Source of the DNA: Mycobacterium sp. ENV421 | GTDB taxonomy: Bacteria > Actinomycetota > Actinomycetes > Mycobacteriales > Mycobacteriaceae | Assembly (NCBI RefSeq): GCF_002887815.1 | Contig: NZ_PDHO01000009.1 | Location: 62,001-126,000, forward strand | Reading direction: 5' to 3' | Length of the DNA stretch: 64,000 nucleotides | In this document: positions 1 to 9,293 of the stretch, piece after piece | How the letters are laid out: each line of letters opens with the position of its first letter | Position numbering within the stretch: position 1 is the first letter of the stretch | Program-made: the position numbers and the translations under genes | The notes under the pieces: generated by a model | Seen by the model: the letters and a program-made list of their open reading frames with translations, nothing else | What the model was told of the DNA's origin: nothing | Databases searched by the model: none

Positions 1-1
1 G

Positions 2-1690
2 GTCGGCTCTGACCGCAACGGCGCGGGGGATGGGCGCACGCGAGTAGTCGATTACATCGTCGAGCGCCTCGTTCGCCGCGGCGTTCGCCATGTGTTCGGC
101 GTGGACGGCGCCAATATCGAGGATTTCTACGACGCCGCGCACTTCTGTCCGGACCTCACCGCGGTGGTGGCCAAGCACGAGTTCTCCGCGGCGGCGATGG
201 CCGATGCCTACAGCCGGGCCGGCGCCGGTATCGGCGTCGTGTGCGCCACCTCCGGCGGCGGCGCCCTCAACACGATCCCGGGATTGGGGGAGTCGTTCGC
301 AGGCCGGGTGCCGGTGCTGGCGTTGATCGGCCAACCGCCGACCGCGTCGGACGGGCTCGGCTCATTCCAGGACACCAGCGGCGTCAACGGAGCCCTACAC
401 GGCGAGGCCTTGTTCACGGCGGTGTCGGTGTTCTGCGAACGGGTTGTGACGGCCGACGACATTGTGACCGCACTGCCTCGGGCGATCTCAGCAGCGACGA
501 GCCTCGGTGGGCCGGCGGTCCTGCTGTTGCCCAAGGACATTCAGCAGGCCGTGGTGGAGCCCATGCATGATGATCCCGCCGACGCGCCAGCGGCGGCCGG
601 GGACATCGAGGAACTGGTGCAGCTGCTGCGCGACACCGACGGGCCGGTGACGATCATCGCCGGTGACCAGGTTGGCCGCGACAACGCCCGGGCCGAGCTG
701 GAGACGCTGCGCGCGGTCCTGCAGGCGAACGTGGCCACGGTGCCCGACGCGAAAGATGTCTCAGCTGAGTCGTTGGGCGTCGTCGGGGTGATGGGTCATC
801 CGGCAGTGGTTGCGGCACTGGGCGACAGCGCGCTGTGCCTGGTGATCGGCACCCGGCTGCCGCTGATGGCCCGCGGCGGTCTGGACACGGTATTGGACTC
901 CCTGCCGATCGCGTCGATCGGTGCCGAGGTTCCCTACCTGCCATGTGCGCACGTCGAAAGCCGCGACCTCCGTAGCTCACTGACCCAGCTGGCGACGGCG
1001 TTGTGCGACACGGCGAGCCGGGTGCCTGCGTCGCAGCCCGTCCGGGGAGAGCTGACGCCACCAGAGCATGCCGGCGCGGGAGTGCGCTACCGCGCCGCGA
1101 TGCGCGCATTGGACGGGCTGCTGCCGCAGGATGCCGACATCGTCGTGGACGCAGGCAATATCGGTGCGGCGGCGATCCACTGGCTGCCGGCCCGGCGCGA
1201 CGGCCGTTTCCTGGTCGCCCTCGGAATGGGCGGCATGGGCTACAGCTTCGGCGCCGGCATCGGTATGGCCTTCGCCCGAGATCGCCGCACCGTCGTCATC
1301 GCCGGCGATGGCTCGTTCTTCATGCACGGCATGGAGATTCACACCGCGCTGCACTACCGGCTTCCGGTGACGTTCCTGTTGTTCGACAACCACGCGCACG
1401 CCATGTGCGTGACTCGCGAGCAGCTGTTCTACGGTGACCGCTACAGCTACAACCGGTTCGGCCCCAGCCGGCTGGGTGCGGGGCTGTCGGCCATGTTCCC
1501 CGCCCTGCCGTCGGTGGATGTCAGCGGCATCGGCGAACTCGGCGTGGCCGTCACAGCAGCGCTCGACGCCGATGGCCCATCCGTGGTGTCGGTGGAATGC
1601 TCGGCCGACGAAATACCGCCCTTCACAGCATTTTTGGGTGCCACAACACAGCTGGGTCGATCGCCCCAGCCAGATTCGAGGGAACGCTGA
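2..1690 (+). CDS. ThDP-dependent acetolactate synthase-like enzyme (5' partial)
   Basis: The frame is open to the left edge, so the true start lies outside the window; 562 residues are visible. The first usable internal start (GTG at 92) would cut into the N-terminal Pyr domain, because the residues before it (DYIVERL, then RGVRHVFG) are typical of this family. A Glu in KHE near visible residue 60 is the expected cofactor-activating glutamate. The ThDP/Mg motif begins GDGS at 435-438 and ends at DN 462-463. Family members decarboxylate a 2-oxoacid and transfer the resulting acyl anion. The substrate cannot be read from sequence. It is the first visible gene of an operon with an acyl carrier protein and an acyl-AMP ligase, so I infer a role in making an acyl building block rather than in branched-chain amino acid synthesis. 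Its stop overlaps the next start by one base. Confidence 0.88.
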   Translation, partial: VGSDRNGAGDGRTRVVDYIVERLVRRGVRHVFGVDGANIEDFYDAAHFCPDLTAVVAKHEFSAAAMADAYSRAGAGIGVVCATSGGGALNTIPGLGESFAGRVPVLALIGQPPTASDGLGSFQDTSGVNGALHGEALFTAVSVFCERVVTADDIVTALPRAISAATSLGGPAVLLLPKDIQQAVVEPMHDDPADAPAAAGDIEELVQLLRDTDGPVTIIAGDQVGRDNARAELETLRAVLQANVATVPDAKDVSAESLGVVGVMGHPAVVAALGDSALCLVIGTRLPLMARGGLDTVLDSLPIASIGAEVPYLPCAHVESRDLRSSLTQLATALCDTASRVPASQPVRGELTPPEHAGAGVRYRAAMRALDGLLPQDADIVVDAGNIGAAAIHWLPARRDGRFLVALGMGGMGYSFGAGIGMAFARDRRTVVIAGDGSFFMHGMEIHTALHYRLPVTFLLFDNHAHAMCVTREQLFYGDRYSYNRFGPSRLGAGLSAMFPALPSVDVSGIGELGVAVTAALDADGPSVVSVECSADEIPPFTAFLGATTQLGRSPQPDSRER

Positions 1691-2343
1691 TGACACTGCC
1701 TGCGCTCGAGGACATCGCCGACCCGATTCCGGGGCTGATGCGCATCGAGACCTCGCCCCGGGAGAAAGCCACCCCGGTCCTGATGGAGATGATCCACGCG
1801 GTGTATCCGCACGACGAGGTCTTCGGCGAGTTCTGCACCGTCAACGACTACATCGACTGCCCGCCCGACGAACTCTTCGACTATCTGGCGGACACCCGGT
1901 CCCTGGAGGAATGGACCTACAGTCTGCGGGGATTCACCCGCACCGAGGAGGACGGCCTCTGGCTGGCCTACGACCGGCTGGGTACCGAAACCGAGATCTA
2001 CACCCGCACGGTGGCCAACCGGGAGGCCCGCACCGTGGATTACCACTGCGCCTGGGATCAGGGCAAGCACCTGTGGATGATCTACCTGATGCGGGTGGTC
2101 GACGCGCAGGTAGTGCTCAACAAGCCGGGTTCGGTGGTGTTGTGGACGAACTGCCACCACCCGTTCTACGACGAGAACCCGTACCCGGACGCGGCCCCGC
2201 CGCAGCGGCCGGTTTGGGTGGGGGACTTCTGGGACATGTTCGGCGCCGGGCACCTTCTGGAGTTGAAGAATCTCAAGGCGATCGCCGAATACCGCCACCG
2301 TAACGGCCTGCCGATCACTCCGGATTGGATGCGCGAATCATGA
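1690..2343 (+). CDS. SRPBCC (START/cyclase-like) protein
   Basis: 217 residues. I chose ATG 1690 because it overlaps the upstream stop as TGATG; an in-frame TTG at 1597 lies deep inside the previous gene. After about 50 residues comes a typical SRPBCC opening (NDYIDCPPDELFDYLAD) followed by an EEW motif. The rest is rich in aromatic residues, as expected for a hydrophobic-pocket helix-grip fold. Related proteins bind lipids or act as polyketide cyclases/aromatases. Lying between a ThDP enzyme and a KAS III-like enzyme, it may shape or cyclise the nascent product, but that is inference; a simple lipid-binding role is equally possible. Confidence 0.72.
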   Translation: MTLPALEDIADPIPGLMRIETSPREKATPVLMEMIHAVYPHDEVFGEFCTVNDYIDCPPDELFDYLADTRSLEEWTYSLRGFTRTEEDGLWLAYDRLGTETEIYTRTVANREARTVDYHCAWDQGKHLWMIYLMRVVDAQVVLNKPGSVVLWTNCHHPFYDENPYPDAAPPQRPVWVGDFWDMFGAGHLLELKNLKAIAEYRHRNGLPITPDWMRES

Positions 2344-3362
2344 GCCAGCCCACCGTAAGCCTGATCGACGTCGCGACCTATCTGCCGGAAAACCGGGTTC
2401 CCGCAGAGTGGTACACCCGATTCAGCGGCGACGACGACATGCGAGACAACCCCATGTTCCGGCCGCCGGACTTCCGTCACCATGCCGCCGATGACGAGTC
2501 CAATGTCGACATGATCCAGCGTGCCGTCGGCGCACTGATCGACCGGCACGGGCCCGCTGTGCTCGACGACGTCGATGTGCTGCTGACCCATTCCCAGCTG
2601 CCCGATCTGCCGATCCTCGGCGCCGGCGGCGAAGTCGCCAAGCGGCTGGGCATCAATCCCGAGTGGATCATCGACGTCCACAACGGCGGCTGCGCGGCAT
2701 TCGTGTTGATGCTCAAGCTCGCTCGCCAGCTGCTGGCGAGCGGTGCCGGGCGGACCGCGCTGATCGCGGTCGCACAGAACGCCGCAGGCAAGATCTTCGA
2801 GCAGGACCAGGTACGCAAGCTCGCCCAGGCGTCGGTGCCCGGCGACGGCGCGGCGGTCGGGTTGGTCACCGTGTCGGACAGCTCACCGGTGCTCGACATC
2901 GAATGCCGCTACTTCGGCGAGAACGCGACCGACATGACGCTGGCCGCCGATCCCGCGCGGCGCTGGTGGGAGGCCGGGCCCGGTCAGGGTTACGTCGGAT
3001 TCAACGAAGGCAAGATCATCAAGGTCCTCGCCCGCGGCAACCGGCAGGTACCCCAGGTGGTGCGTGCGGTGTGCGACCGGATCGGCGTGAAGCCGGGCGA
3101 CCTCGACCTGCTGGTCACCAATCAGCCCAATCGACTGCTGTTGCGGAACTGGAATGAGGCACTGGGGATTTCCCCGGATCGGCATCGCGACACATTCCAG
3201 GAATGTGGCAACCTGTTCGCCGTCGCCATCCCGGTGAACCTGGAGGCGGCAGTCCTCGACGGCCAGATCGGTGCCGGCGACATCGTGATGATGGCCGGGT
3301 TCGCGCACGCCGGGGACTTCGCAGGCGCCGCCGCCATCCAGTGGGGCGGAAGCCGCACATGA
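2340..3362 (+). CDS. KAS III (FabH)-like condensing enzyme with Asn in place of the active-site His
   Basis: 340 residues from ATG 2340, which overlaps the previous stop as ATGA. The thiolase-like fold is clear. The nucleophile is Cys118 in HNGGCAAF, and the C-terminal Asn is Asn291 in ECGN. FabH has HQAN at the catalytic His; here the aligned stretch reads TNQPN, placing Asn261 exactly 30 residues before Asn291, the same spacing as His244 to Asn274 in E. coli FabH. The usual Cys-His-Asn triad is therefore Cys-Asn-Asn. That argues against ordinary malonyl-ACP decarboxylation and for acyl transfer or a different condensation. The next gene is a dedicated carrier protein, the likely partner. 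Class assignment is sure; substrate and reaction are unknown. Confidence 0.85.
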   Translation: MSQPTVSLIDVATYLPENRVPAEWYTRFSGDDDMRDNPMFRPPDFRHHAADDESNVDMIQRAVGALIDRHGPAVLDDVDVLLTHSQLPDLPILGAGGEVAKRLGINPEWIIDVHNGGCAAFVLMLKLARQLLASGAGRTALIAVAQNAAGKIFEQDQVRKLAQASVPGDGAAVGLVTVSDSSPVLDIECRYFGENATDMTLAADPARRWWEAGPGQGYVGFNEGKIIKVLARGNRQVPQVVRAVCDRIGVKPGDLDLLVTNQPNRLLLRNWNEALGISPDRHRDTFQECGNLFAVAIPVNLEAAVLDGQIGAGDIVMMAGFAHAGDFAGAAAIQWGGSRT

Positions 3363-3628
3363 CGGCGGCCGACGGCCAACCGGCGTCGATCAACACCGTC
3401 GTCGACGACATCATCGCCCTGATCCAGGCCGAAACCGACAGTGCCGCAACCTTGACCGCAGACTCGGGACTCCAAGACGCGGGCATGGACTCTGCTCGGG
3501 TGCTGTCGCTGGTGTTCCGAATCGAAGCCCGCTACGACATCGAACTGGACGCCGAGGACGGCGACGACTTGCGCACCGTCGGCGACTTGGCCCGGCTCGT
3601 GCTGCGTCGCATCCAGGAACGCCCATGA
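3359..3628 (+). CDS. Acyl carrier protein
   Basis: 89 residues, the usual ACP length. Start ATG 3359 overlaps the KAS III-like stop as ATGA; the open frame upstream of it is only the other frame of that gene. The phosphopantetheine attachment site is Ser45 in GMDSARVL, so the common DSL motif is DSA here. Helix II (ARVLSLVFRIEARYDIEL) and the acidic surface fit a type II ACP. It would carry the acyl chain loaded by the adjacent acyl-AMP ligase and hand it to the KAS III-like enzyme. It overlaps the ligase start by four bases, so one-to-one pairing with that ligase is likely. Confidence 0.9.
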   Translation: MTAADGQPASINTVVDDIIALIQAETDSAATLTADSGLQDAGMDSARVLSLVFRIEARYDIELDAEDGDDLRTVGDLARLVLRRIQERP

Positions 3629-5235
3629 TCAGCACCCCGGCGATCCGGCCCAAGTTCGAGACGCTCACCGAGATGCTCGACGCGGCAGCGCTGGGCAACC
3701 ACAGTCTGATCTTCGTCGACCGCAACGAGGTCGACACCGACGTTCCGATGGCCGACATCGCTCGGCGGGCGCGTTCGGTGGCGGCGGGCCTGCACGACAA
3801 CGGGGTTCAGCCCGGCGACCGGGTGGCACTGGTACTGCCCACCGGTCCGGAATTCGTCGCCTGCTTCTTCGGTGCCCTGTACGCGGGCGCCATCCCGGTA
3901 CCGCTGTACCCGCCGGTGCGCCTCGGCAAGCTCGACGAATACCGGCATCGCACCGCCGCGATGCTGCAGGCGGTCGACGCCGTCCTGGTGGTCACCGAGG
4001 ATCGCATACGTCCGCTGCTCGAAGCGGCAGGGGCGACGTGCCGAACAGCAGCCGAACTCGACGGGGCCGGTCGCCGCGACATCGATGTGTCCGCCGATGA
4101 CGTTGCGCTGATCCAGTTCTCGTCCGGCACCACCCATGACCCGAAACCCGTCGCACTCAGCCACCGCAACCTGCTGTCCAACCTCGCCGCGATCGCGGAC
4201 TACTTCGCAGCGGCGGGCATGCCCGACCAGGTCGGTGTCACGTGGCTGCCGCTCTATCACGACATGGGACTGATCGGGAATCTGCTGAGCGCGTTCTATC
4301 TGCCGCGGCCGTTGGTGCTGCTGCCGCCCGAACTGTTCCTGGCCGTCCCCGCGGCCTGGTTGCGCGCGATCTCGCGGCACCGCGGAACCGTCACCGCCGC
4401 ACCGAACTTCGCGTTCGGACTGTGCCTCAAGCGGATCCGCGACGACGAACTCGACGGTGTCGACCTGAGCTCGTGGCGACTGTGTCTGAACGGCGCCGAG
4501 CTGACCAGCGCCGAGGTCCAGCGCCGATTCAGTGAGCGGTTCGGGCGGTGGGGATTCGATGCGCGGGCGTTCACCCCGGTCTACGGACTGGCCGAGGCGT
4601 CGCTGGCAGTCACGTTCAAGCCGGCGGGCAGCATGTTCGGTGTGCACCGGCTCGGCGACCGGGAACTGGTGAGCACGGGCCGTCCGCTGGCCGGCGTCGA
4701 GGTGGCGATCCGCGACGACAACGCCCGGCCGCTGCCCGACGGCGAAGTGGGCCACATCTTCGTTCGTGGACCCAGCGTGATGACCGGGTACTTCGGCCGT
4801 GCCGACCTCACCGCGCAGGTGCTGTCCGGCGGCTGGCTGGACTGCGGCGACGTCGGGTTCGTCCACGACGGTGAGCTATTCGTCTGCGGCCGCACCAAGG
4901 AGACCGTGATCATCCGCGGCGCCAACCACGCACCGCAGGATTTCGAGGCCGCCCTCGACGGGCTGGCCGGTGTCCGCGCCGGATGTGCGGTCGCGGTGGG
5001 ATACGTTCCCGCCGACACGGAGGATGAGGCGCTGGCGATGCTCGTCGAGACCACCGCGGACGCTCCCGAGGATCTGGCGAGCGATGTCGCGGCCCGGGTG
5101 CTGCAGCACACCGGCATCGCTGTCGGACACGTCGAGCTGCTGGCACCGGGCGCCCTGCCGCGGACGTCGAGCGGGAAGATGCGCCGCATCGAAGCGCGCA
5201 CCCAGTGGCTGGCGGGGACCTTGTCGCCGTGTTAG
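3625..5235 (+). CDS. Fatty acyl-AMP ligase (FadD/FAAL family)
   Basis: 536 residues; ATG 3625 overlaps the ACP stop as ATGA. Adenylate-forming motifs are in order: P-loop FSSGTTHDPKP, YGLAEASLAV, GDVGF, the FAAL-like stretch GRTKETVIIRGANHAPQD, and the C-terminal catalytic Lys518 in PRTSSGKMRR. The P-loop has Pro where most ligases have Gly (PKP rather than PKG). The enzyme should activate a fatty or related carboxylic acid as acyl-AMP. With an ACP directly upstream and no CoA-ligase context, transfer to that ACP phosphopantetheine is the best inference. Family members of this type in mycobacteria feed PKS or NRPS; no such megasynthase is present in this window. Confidence 0.88.
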   Translation: MISTPAIRPKFETLTEMLDAAALGNHSLIFVDRNEVDTDVPMADIARRARSVAAGLHDNGVQPGDRVALVLPTGPEFVACFFGALYAGAIPVPLYPPVRLGKLDEYRHRTAAMLQAVDAVLVVTEDRIRPLLEAAGATCRTAAELDGAGRRDIDVSADDVALIQFSSGTTHDPKPVALSHRNLLSNLAAIADYFAAAGMPDQVGVTWLPLYHDMGLIGNLLSAFYLPRPLVLLPPELFLAVPAAWLRAISRHRGTVTAAPNFAFGLCLKRIRDDELDGVDLSSWRLCLNGAELTSAEVQRRFSERFGRWGFDARAFTPVYGLAEASLAVTFKPAGSMFGVHRLGDRELVSTGRPLAGVEVAIRDDNARPLPDGEVGHIFVRGPSVMTGYFGRADLTAQVLSGGWLDCGDVGFVHDGELFVCGRTKETVIIRGANHAPQDFEAALDGLAGVRAGCAVAVGYVPADTEDEALAMLVETTADAPEDLASDVAARVLQHTGIAVGHVELLAPGALPRTSSGKMRRIEARTQWLAGTLSPC

Positions 5236-7439
5236 CCGGGATCGCGCGGCTTGCGATGCGTGCTCCCCGACGGATGATCGCGCTCGCGCTGCTCGTCGTC
5301 GCCGGTGCGGCGGCATTCGGCATTCCGGTGGCGGCCCGGCTCTCCGCGGGCGGTCTCACCGATCCCGGTGCCCAGTCGTCACAGGTGAAAGCGCTGTTGG
5401 CCAGCACTTTCGGCCAGGGTGACATGCCGCTGCTGATCACTGTCAGCTCACCCGATGGGGTCAATTCAGCGGCTGCGCGCACGGTGGGCACCGACATCGT
5501 GCGGACACTGACTCAGTCGCCGACGGTTGCGACGGTCACCTCGCCCTGGACCGCGCCGCCGTCGGCAGCGACCTCGCTGGTCAGCAAGGACGGCACGATC
5601 GGCGTCATCGTCGCCGGCATCACCGGCGGCGACAACAGCGCGCCGAAGAATGCCGGGGCACTGATCAGCACGGTGGTGCACGACCGCGGCGACGTGACCG
5701 TGCGGGCCGGGGGCGAGTCGGCGATGATGTTGGAGATCAACCAGCAGAGCGAAGAAGACCTGAAAGTCATGGAAGGCGTTGCGATTCCGCTGAGCTTCCT
5801 GGTGCTGGTGTGGGTGTTCGGCGGTCTGGTCGCTGCGTCGCTGCCCCTGGCCGTGGGCGCGGTCGCGATCCTCGGCGCGATGGCCGTGCTGCATGCGATC
5901 ACCTTCGTTACGGATGTGTCGATCTTCGCCCTCAATCTCGCTGTGGCCCTTGGGCTGGCGTTGGCGATCGACTACACGCTGCTGTTGCTGAGCCGGTTCC
6001 GCGACGAGCTGGCGGCCGGTGCGCCCCGCGACCGCGCCCTGATCCGCACCATGACCTCCGCCGGCCGGACGGTGTTGTTCTCGGCGATGACCGTCGCGCT
6101 GTCGATGTCGGCGATGGTGCTGTTCCCGATCTACACCCTCAAGTCGTTCGGCTACGCGGGTGTCGCTGTCGTCGCATTCGCCTCGCTTGCCGCGGTTTTC
6201 GTGACGCCCGCGGCCATCGTGGTGCTTGGTGACCGGCTCGAGTCACTGGACCTGCGCCGGTGGCTGCGACGCCCGGTCGCGGCTGCCGGGCCGGTGGAGG
6301 ACGGCGGCTGGTATCGGCTGGCGATGTTCTCGATGCGCAGGGCGGTGCCGGTCGGTCTGGTCATCGTGACGCTACTGGGACTGCTCGGCGCGCCGTTCCT
6401 CGGCGTCAGATGGGGAGTGCCCGACGACCGTGTCTTGCCGACGTCGAGTTCGGCGCACCTGGTCGGCGACCAGCTGCGTACACAGTTCGCCGCGGACCTG
6501 GCCAAGAATCTGACCGTCGTCATACCGGATCTCGGTGGCGTCACCCCCGCACAGCTCGACGGTTATGCCGCTGAGCTGTCCCGGGTGTCAGGCGTGTCCG
6601 CGGTCTCCTCGCCCGGCGTGACGTTCGTCGGCGGCGCCTCGGTGGGTCCGCCGACGGCGGCGACCGCGATCAGAAACAACAGCGCGTTCCTCACCGTCAC
6701 CAGCACCACACCGCTGTACTCCCCGGCATCCGAGACGCTGCTCGATCAGCTACACGCCGTGCCCACCCCGGCCGGTCACCAGGTGTTGATCGGCGGGACC
6801 CCCCAGGTCAACCGTGATACCGCCGGCGCCATCGCCTCCCGGCTGGGGATGGTTCTGGCGATCATCGCCGCAATCACGTTCGTGCTGCTGTTCCTGATGA
6901 CCGGCAGCGTCGTGGTTCCGCTGAAGGCGTTGATCCTCAACGTTTTGTCGTTGACCGCGGCGTTCGGTGCGCTGGTGTGGATCTTCCAGGACGGCAACCT
7001 CGATGCTTTGGGCACGACCTCGACGGGCACCCTGGCGATCAGCATCCCGGTGTTGTTGTTCTGCATCGCCTTCGGCCTGTCGATGGACTACGAGGTGTTC
7101 CTGGTATCGCGCATCCGCGAGTTCTGGCTGGCGAGCGGCAAGACCGCCGCCGACAACGACAGGAGCGTCGCGCTGGGGCTCGCCCACACCGCGCGGGTGA
7201 TCACGGCCGCGGCGCTGATCATGGCGATCACGTTCGCGGCGCTCTCCGGTGCTCAGGTGTCCTTCCTGCGGATGCTGGGCGTCGGTCTGACGCTGGCGAT
7301 CCTCGCCGACGCCACGCTGGTCCGTGTCCTGCTCGTGCCCGCCTTCATGCACGTGATGGGCCGGTTCAACTGGTGGGCGCCAAAGCCTCTGGCGCGCTTG
7401 CACGATCGGTTCGGGATCAGGGAGGCCTCGCATGCCTAG
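5229..7439 (+). CDS. MmpL/RND-family lipid exporter
   Basis: 736 residues from GTG 5229, which lies across the ligase stop (7-base overlap) after a GGGG stretch; GTG 5205 is an alternative adding 8 residues. The protein opens with a short cytoplasmic end and TM1, then a periplasmic domain, five further helices, a second periplasmic domain and the final helices. The paired Asp-Tyr motifs of MmpL proton relays are present: IDYTLLLLSRFRDEL in the first half and MDYEVFLVSRIREF in the second. At this length it resembles short MmpL proteins without the large C-terminal extension. It probably moves the operon product, or a lipid precursor, across the inner membrane. No MmpS partner gene is visible in the operon. 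Confidence 0.9.
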   Translation: MLAGIARLAMRAPRRMIALALLVVAGAAAFGIPVAARLSAGGLTDPGAQSSQVKALLASTFGQGDMPLLITVSSPDGVNSAAARTVGTDIVRTLTQSPTVATVTSPWTAPPSAATSLVSKDGTIGVIVAGITGGDNSAPKNAGALISTVVHDRGDVTVRAGGESAMMLEINQQSEEDLKVMEGVAIPLSFLVLVWVFGGLVAASLPLAVGAVAILGAMAVLHAITFVTDVSIFALNLAVALGLALAIDYTLLLLSRFRDELAAGAPRDRALIRTMTSAGRTVLFSAMTVALSMSAMVLFPIYTLKSFGYAGVAVVAFASLAAVFVTPAAIVVLGDRLESLDLRRWLRRPVAAAGPVEDGGWYRLAMFSMRRAVPVGLVIVTLLGLLGAPFLGVRWGVPDDRVLPTSSSAHLVGDQLRTQFAADLAKNLTVVIPDLGGVTPAQLDGYAAELSRVSGVSAVSSPGVTFVGGASVGPPTAATAIRNNSAFLTVTSTTPLYSPASETLLDQLHAVPTPAGHQVLIGGTPQVNRDTAGAIASRLGMVLAIIAAITFVLLFLMTGSVVVPLKALILNVLSLTAAFGALVWIFQDGNLDALGTTSTGTLAISIPVLLFCIAFGLSMDYEVFLVSRIREFWLASGKTAADNDRSVALGLAHTARVITAAALIMAITFAALSGAQVSFLRMLGVGLTLAILADATLVRVLLVPAFMHVMGRFNWWAPKPLARLHDRFGIREASHA

Positions 7440-8538
7440 GAACGCCATGGTGCCGCCGGCCGGACTGGCGCGCGCCGTCGAATGGCTGCGCCACCACCTG
7501 TTGCTGCTCCATCAGCGGATGTTGCCCGCACCGATGGCGATGATGGAGTTGGTGGTGTCGGGTTGGCCTGCGCAGGCGATCACCACGGCCGCGCAACTGG
7601 GCATCGCCGACGCGCTGGCGGACGGACCGCTGCCGATCGACGAGCTCGCCGCGCGGGTGGGCGCGGACCCCGATGCGCTGCGACGGCTCATGCGGGCACT
7701 GATCGGGCGGGGCATCTTCCGACGCCGCCGCGACGGCCGGTACGCGCTGAATTCCCTTGCCGATACCCTTCGCTCGGACGCGGCGATCTCGCTGCGAGGT
7801 GCGGCGATGTTCCAAGGCTCGCAAGAGCAACGTGAACGCTGGACACTGCTGACCGACTCGGTCCGAACCGGCGAGTCGATCGTCCCCGCCCTGAGAGGCA
7901 TGGAAGGTTTCGACTACCTCATCGAGATACCGGAGCATGCCAAGCTTTTCGATCAGACCATGACCAGTCTCGCCCAGATGACGCTGGCTGTCGTGGTGGC
8001 CAGCTACGACTTCGCCGCGCACCGCACGATCGTCGACGTCGGCGGGGGACAAGGTGCGATGCTGGCCGCCATCCTGGCGAAGGCGCCGCGGTCGCGAGGC
8101 GTTCTCTACGACGTGCCCCGGGTCGTCGCGGGTGCACCGGAGTTGTTGCGCGCCAACGGTGTCACCGACCGGGTGCAGATCGTCGAGGGCTCGTTCTTCG
8201 ACCAGGTTCCCGGCGGCGGCGATGCGTATCTGCTGAAGAACATCATTCACGACTGGGCCGACGACAAGGCGTTGCACATCCTGCGCAATGTCCGGTCGGC
8301 CGCAGTCCCGGGCGCCACCGTGCTGCTGGTCGAGATGGTCATCCGCGACAACGGGCGCGACGGACCGGAGAACTGGGTGGATCTGGAGATGCTGCTGAAC
8401 CTCGGGTCCCGCGAACGGACCGCCGACGAGTACCGAATGTTGTTGGCACATGCCGGTTTCCGGATGACGCGGGTGGTGACGACTGCGTCGCCACTCTGCG
8501 TGGTGGAGGCCGTCGTCGACGACGCGCTGCCCGGCTAG
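7432..8538 (+). CDS. SAM-dependent O-methyltransferase (COMT-like family 2)
   Basis: 368 residues; ATG 7432 overlaps the MmpL stop by 8 bases. The N-terminal dimerisation/winged-helix region (about 40-120) has the usual ELAARVGADPDALRRLMRAL run. The Rossmann SAM site is VDVGGGQG at 201-208. KNIIHDW contains His273, the general base of small-molecule O-methyltransferases of this family. It would methylate a hydroxyl, often phenolic or enolic, on a small product. Its place in the operon points to tailoring of the product, although methylating a carrier-bound intermediate cannot be excluded. Confidence 0.85.
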   Translation: MPRNAMVPPAGLARAVEWLRHHLLLLHQRMLPAPMAMMELVVSGWPAQAITTAAQLGIADALADGPLPIDELAARVGADPDALRRLMRALIGRGIFRRRRDGRYALNSLADTLRSDAAISLRGAAMFQGSQEQRERWTLLTDSVRTGESIVPALRGMEGFDYLIEIPEHAKLFDQTMTSLAQMTLAVVVASYDFAAHRTIVDVGGGQGAMLAAILAKAPRSRGVLYDVPRVVAGAPELLRANGVTDRVQIVEGSFFDQVPGGGDAYLLKNIIHDWADDKALHILRNVRSAAVPGATVLLVEMVIRDNGRDGPENWVDLEMLLNLGSRERTADEYRMLLAHAGFRMTRVVTTASPLCVVEAVVDDALPG

Positions 8539-8552
8539 TCGAGGAGCCTCGG

Positions 8553-9293
8553 ATGGATATCGCGACCATGCCGCGCGCCGGATTCGACGCCTCCTGGCTG
8601 GATCGACGTCTGCAGACCGGCCGGCTGGAATACCTGGACCGCGACGATGTCGATGACCGCGTCAAGCGGCAGGTGATCTGGTCCCTCGACTGGATGGGCC
8701 GGATCCTGCGGGATCATGAGCACCTCGCCGCCCGGGCGCTGCCGCTCGTCGCGAACATCAGCGAGCCGAGAATCCTGGAGTTGGGGGCAGGTCACGGGGC
8801 GCTGTCGCGCGCTGTGCTCACACTGCGCCCCGACGCGCGTGTGACGGTTACCGACATCGATCCGGTATCGGTGGCCACCATCGCCGCCGGTGATCTCGGC
8901 AGCGACCCGAGGGCAGTTGTCCGCCGCGTCGACGCCACCGATATCGACGCCCCCGATCAGTCCTACGATCTCGCGTTGTTCGCCCTGTCGTTTCATCATC
9001 TGCTGCCGGTTCAGGCCGCGCGCGTGCTTTCGGAGGGAACCCGCGTCGCAGACACGGTGCTGATCTGCGATCTGTATCGGCCGTCGGCGCCCGTGCACCT
9101 CCTGCGGCTGGCGTCGATGCTGCCGTTCGTACTGCTGCCATTCGCGCACGACGGTCTGATCAGTTCACTACGCGCCTACAGCCCTTCGGCATTCCGTTCG
9201 CTGGCCGCCCACGCCGATCCGGCCATCAGCCTCGAGTTCAGCCGCCTGGGCCGCAACCAGGTTGTGCTGGCGCGGCGCACGAGGCTGCCGTGA
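8553..9293 (+). CDS. Class I SAM-dependent methyltransferase
   Basis: 246 residues. ATG 8553 follows a GAGGAG ribosome site and is the only non-overlapping junction in the operon (14-base gap). The SAM-binding motif is ILELGAGHGALS near residue 73, with an acidic residue in VTDIDP after strand 2 and a FALSFHHLL motif like those of C- or O-methyltransferases acting on lipid substrates. The C-terminal half has a hydrophobic stretch (LLRLASMLPFVLLPFAH) that may hold an acyl chain or touch the membrane. The acceptor atom cannot be told from sequence. Confidence 0.8.
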   Translation: MDIATMPRAGFDASWLDRRLQTGRLEYLDRDDVDDRVKRQVIWSLDWMGRILRDHEHLAARALPLVANISEPRILELGAGHGALSRAVLTLRPDARVTVTDIDPVSVATIAAGDLGSDPRAVVRRVDATDIDAPDQSYDLALFALSFHHLLPVQAARVLSEGTRVADTVLICDLYRPSAPVHLLRLASMLPFVLLPFAHDGLISSLRAYSPSAFRSLAAHADPAISLEFSRLGRNQVVLARRTRLP

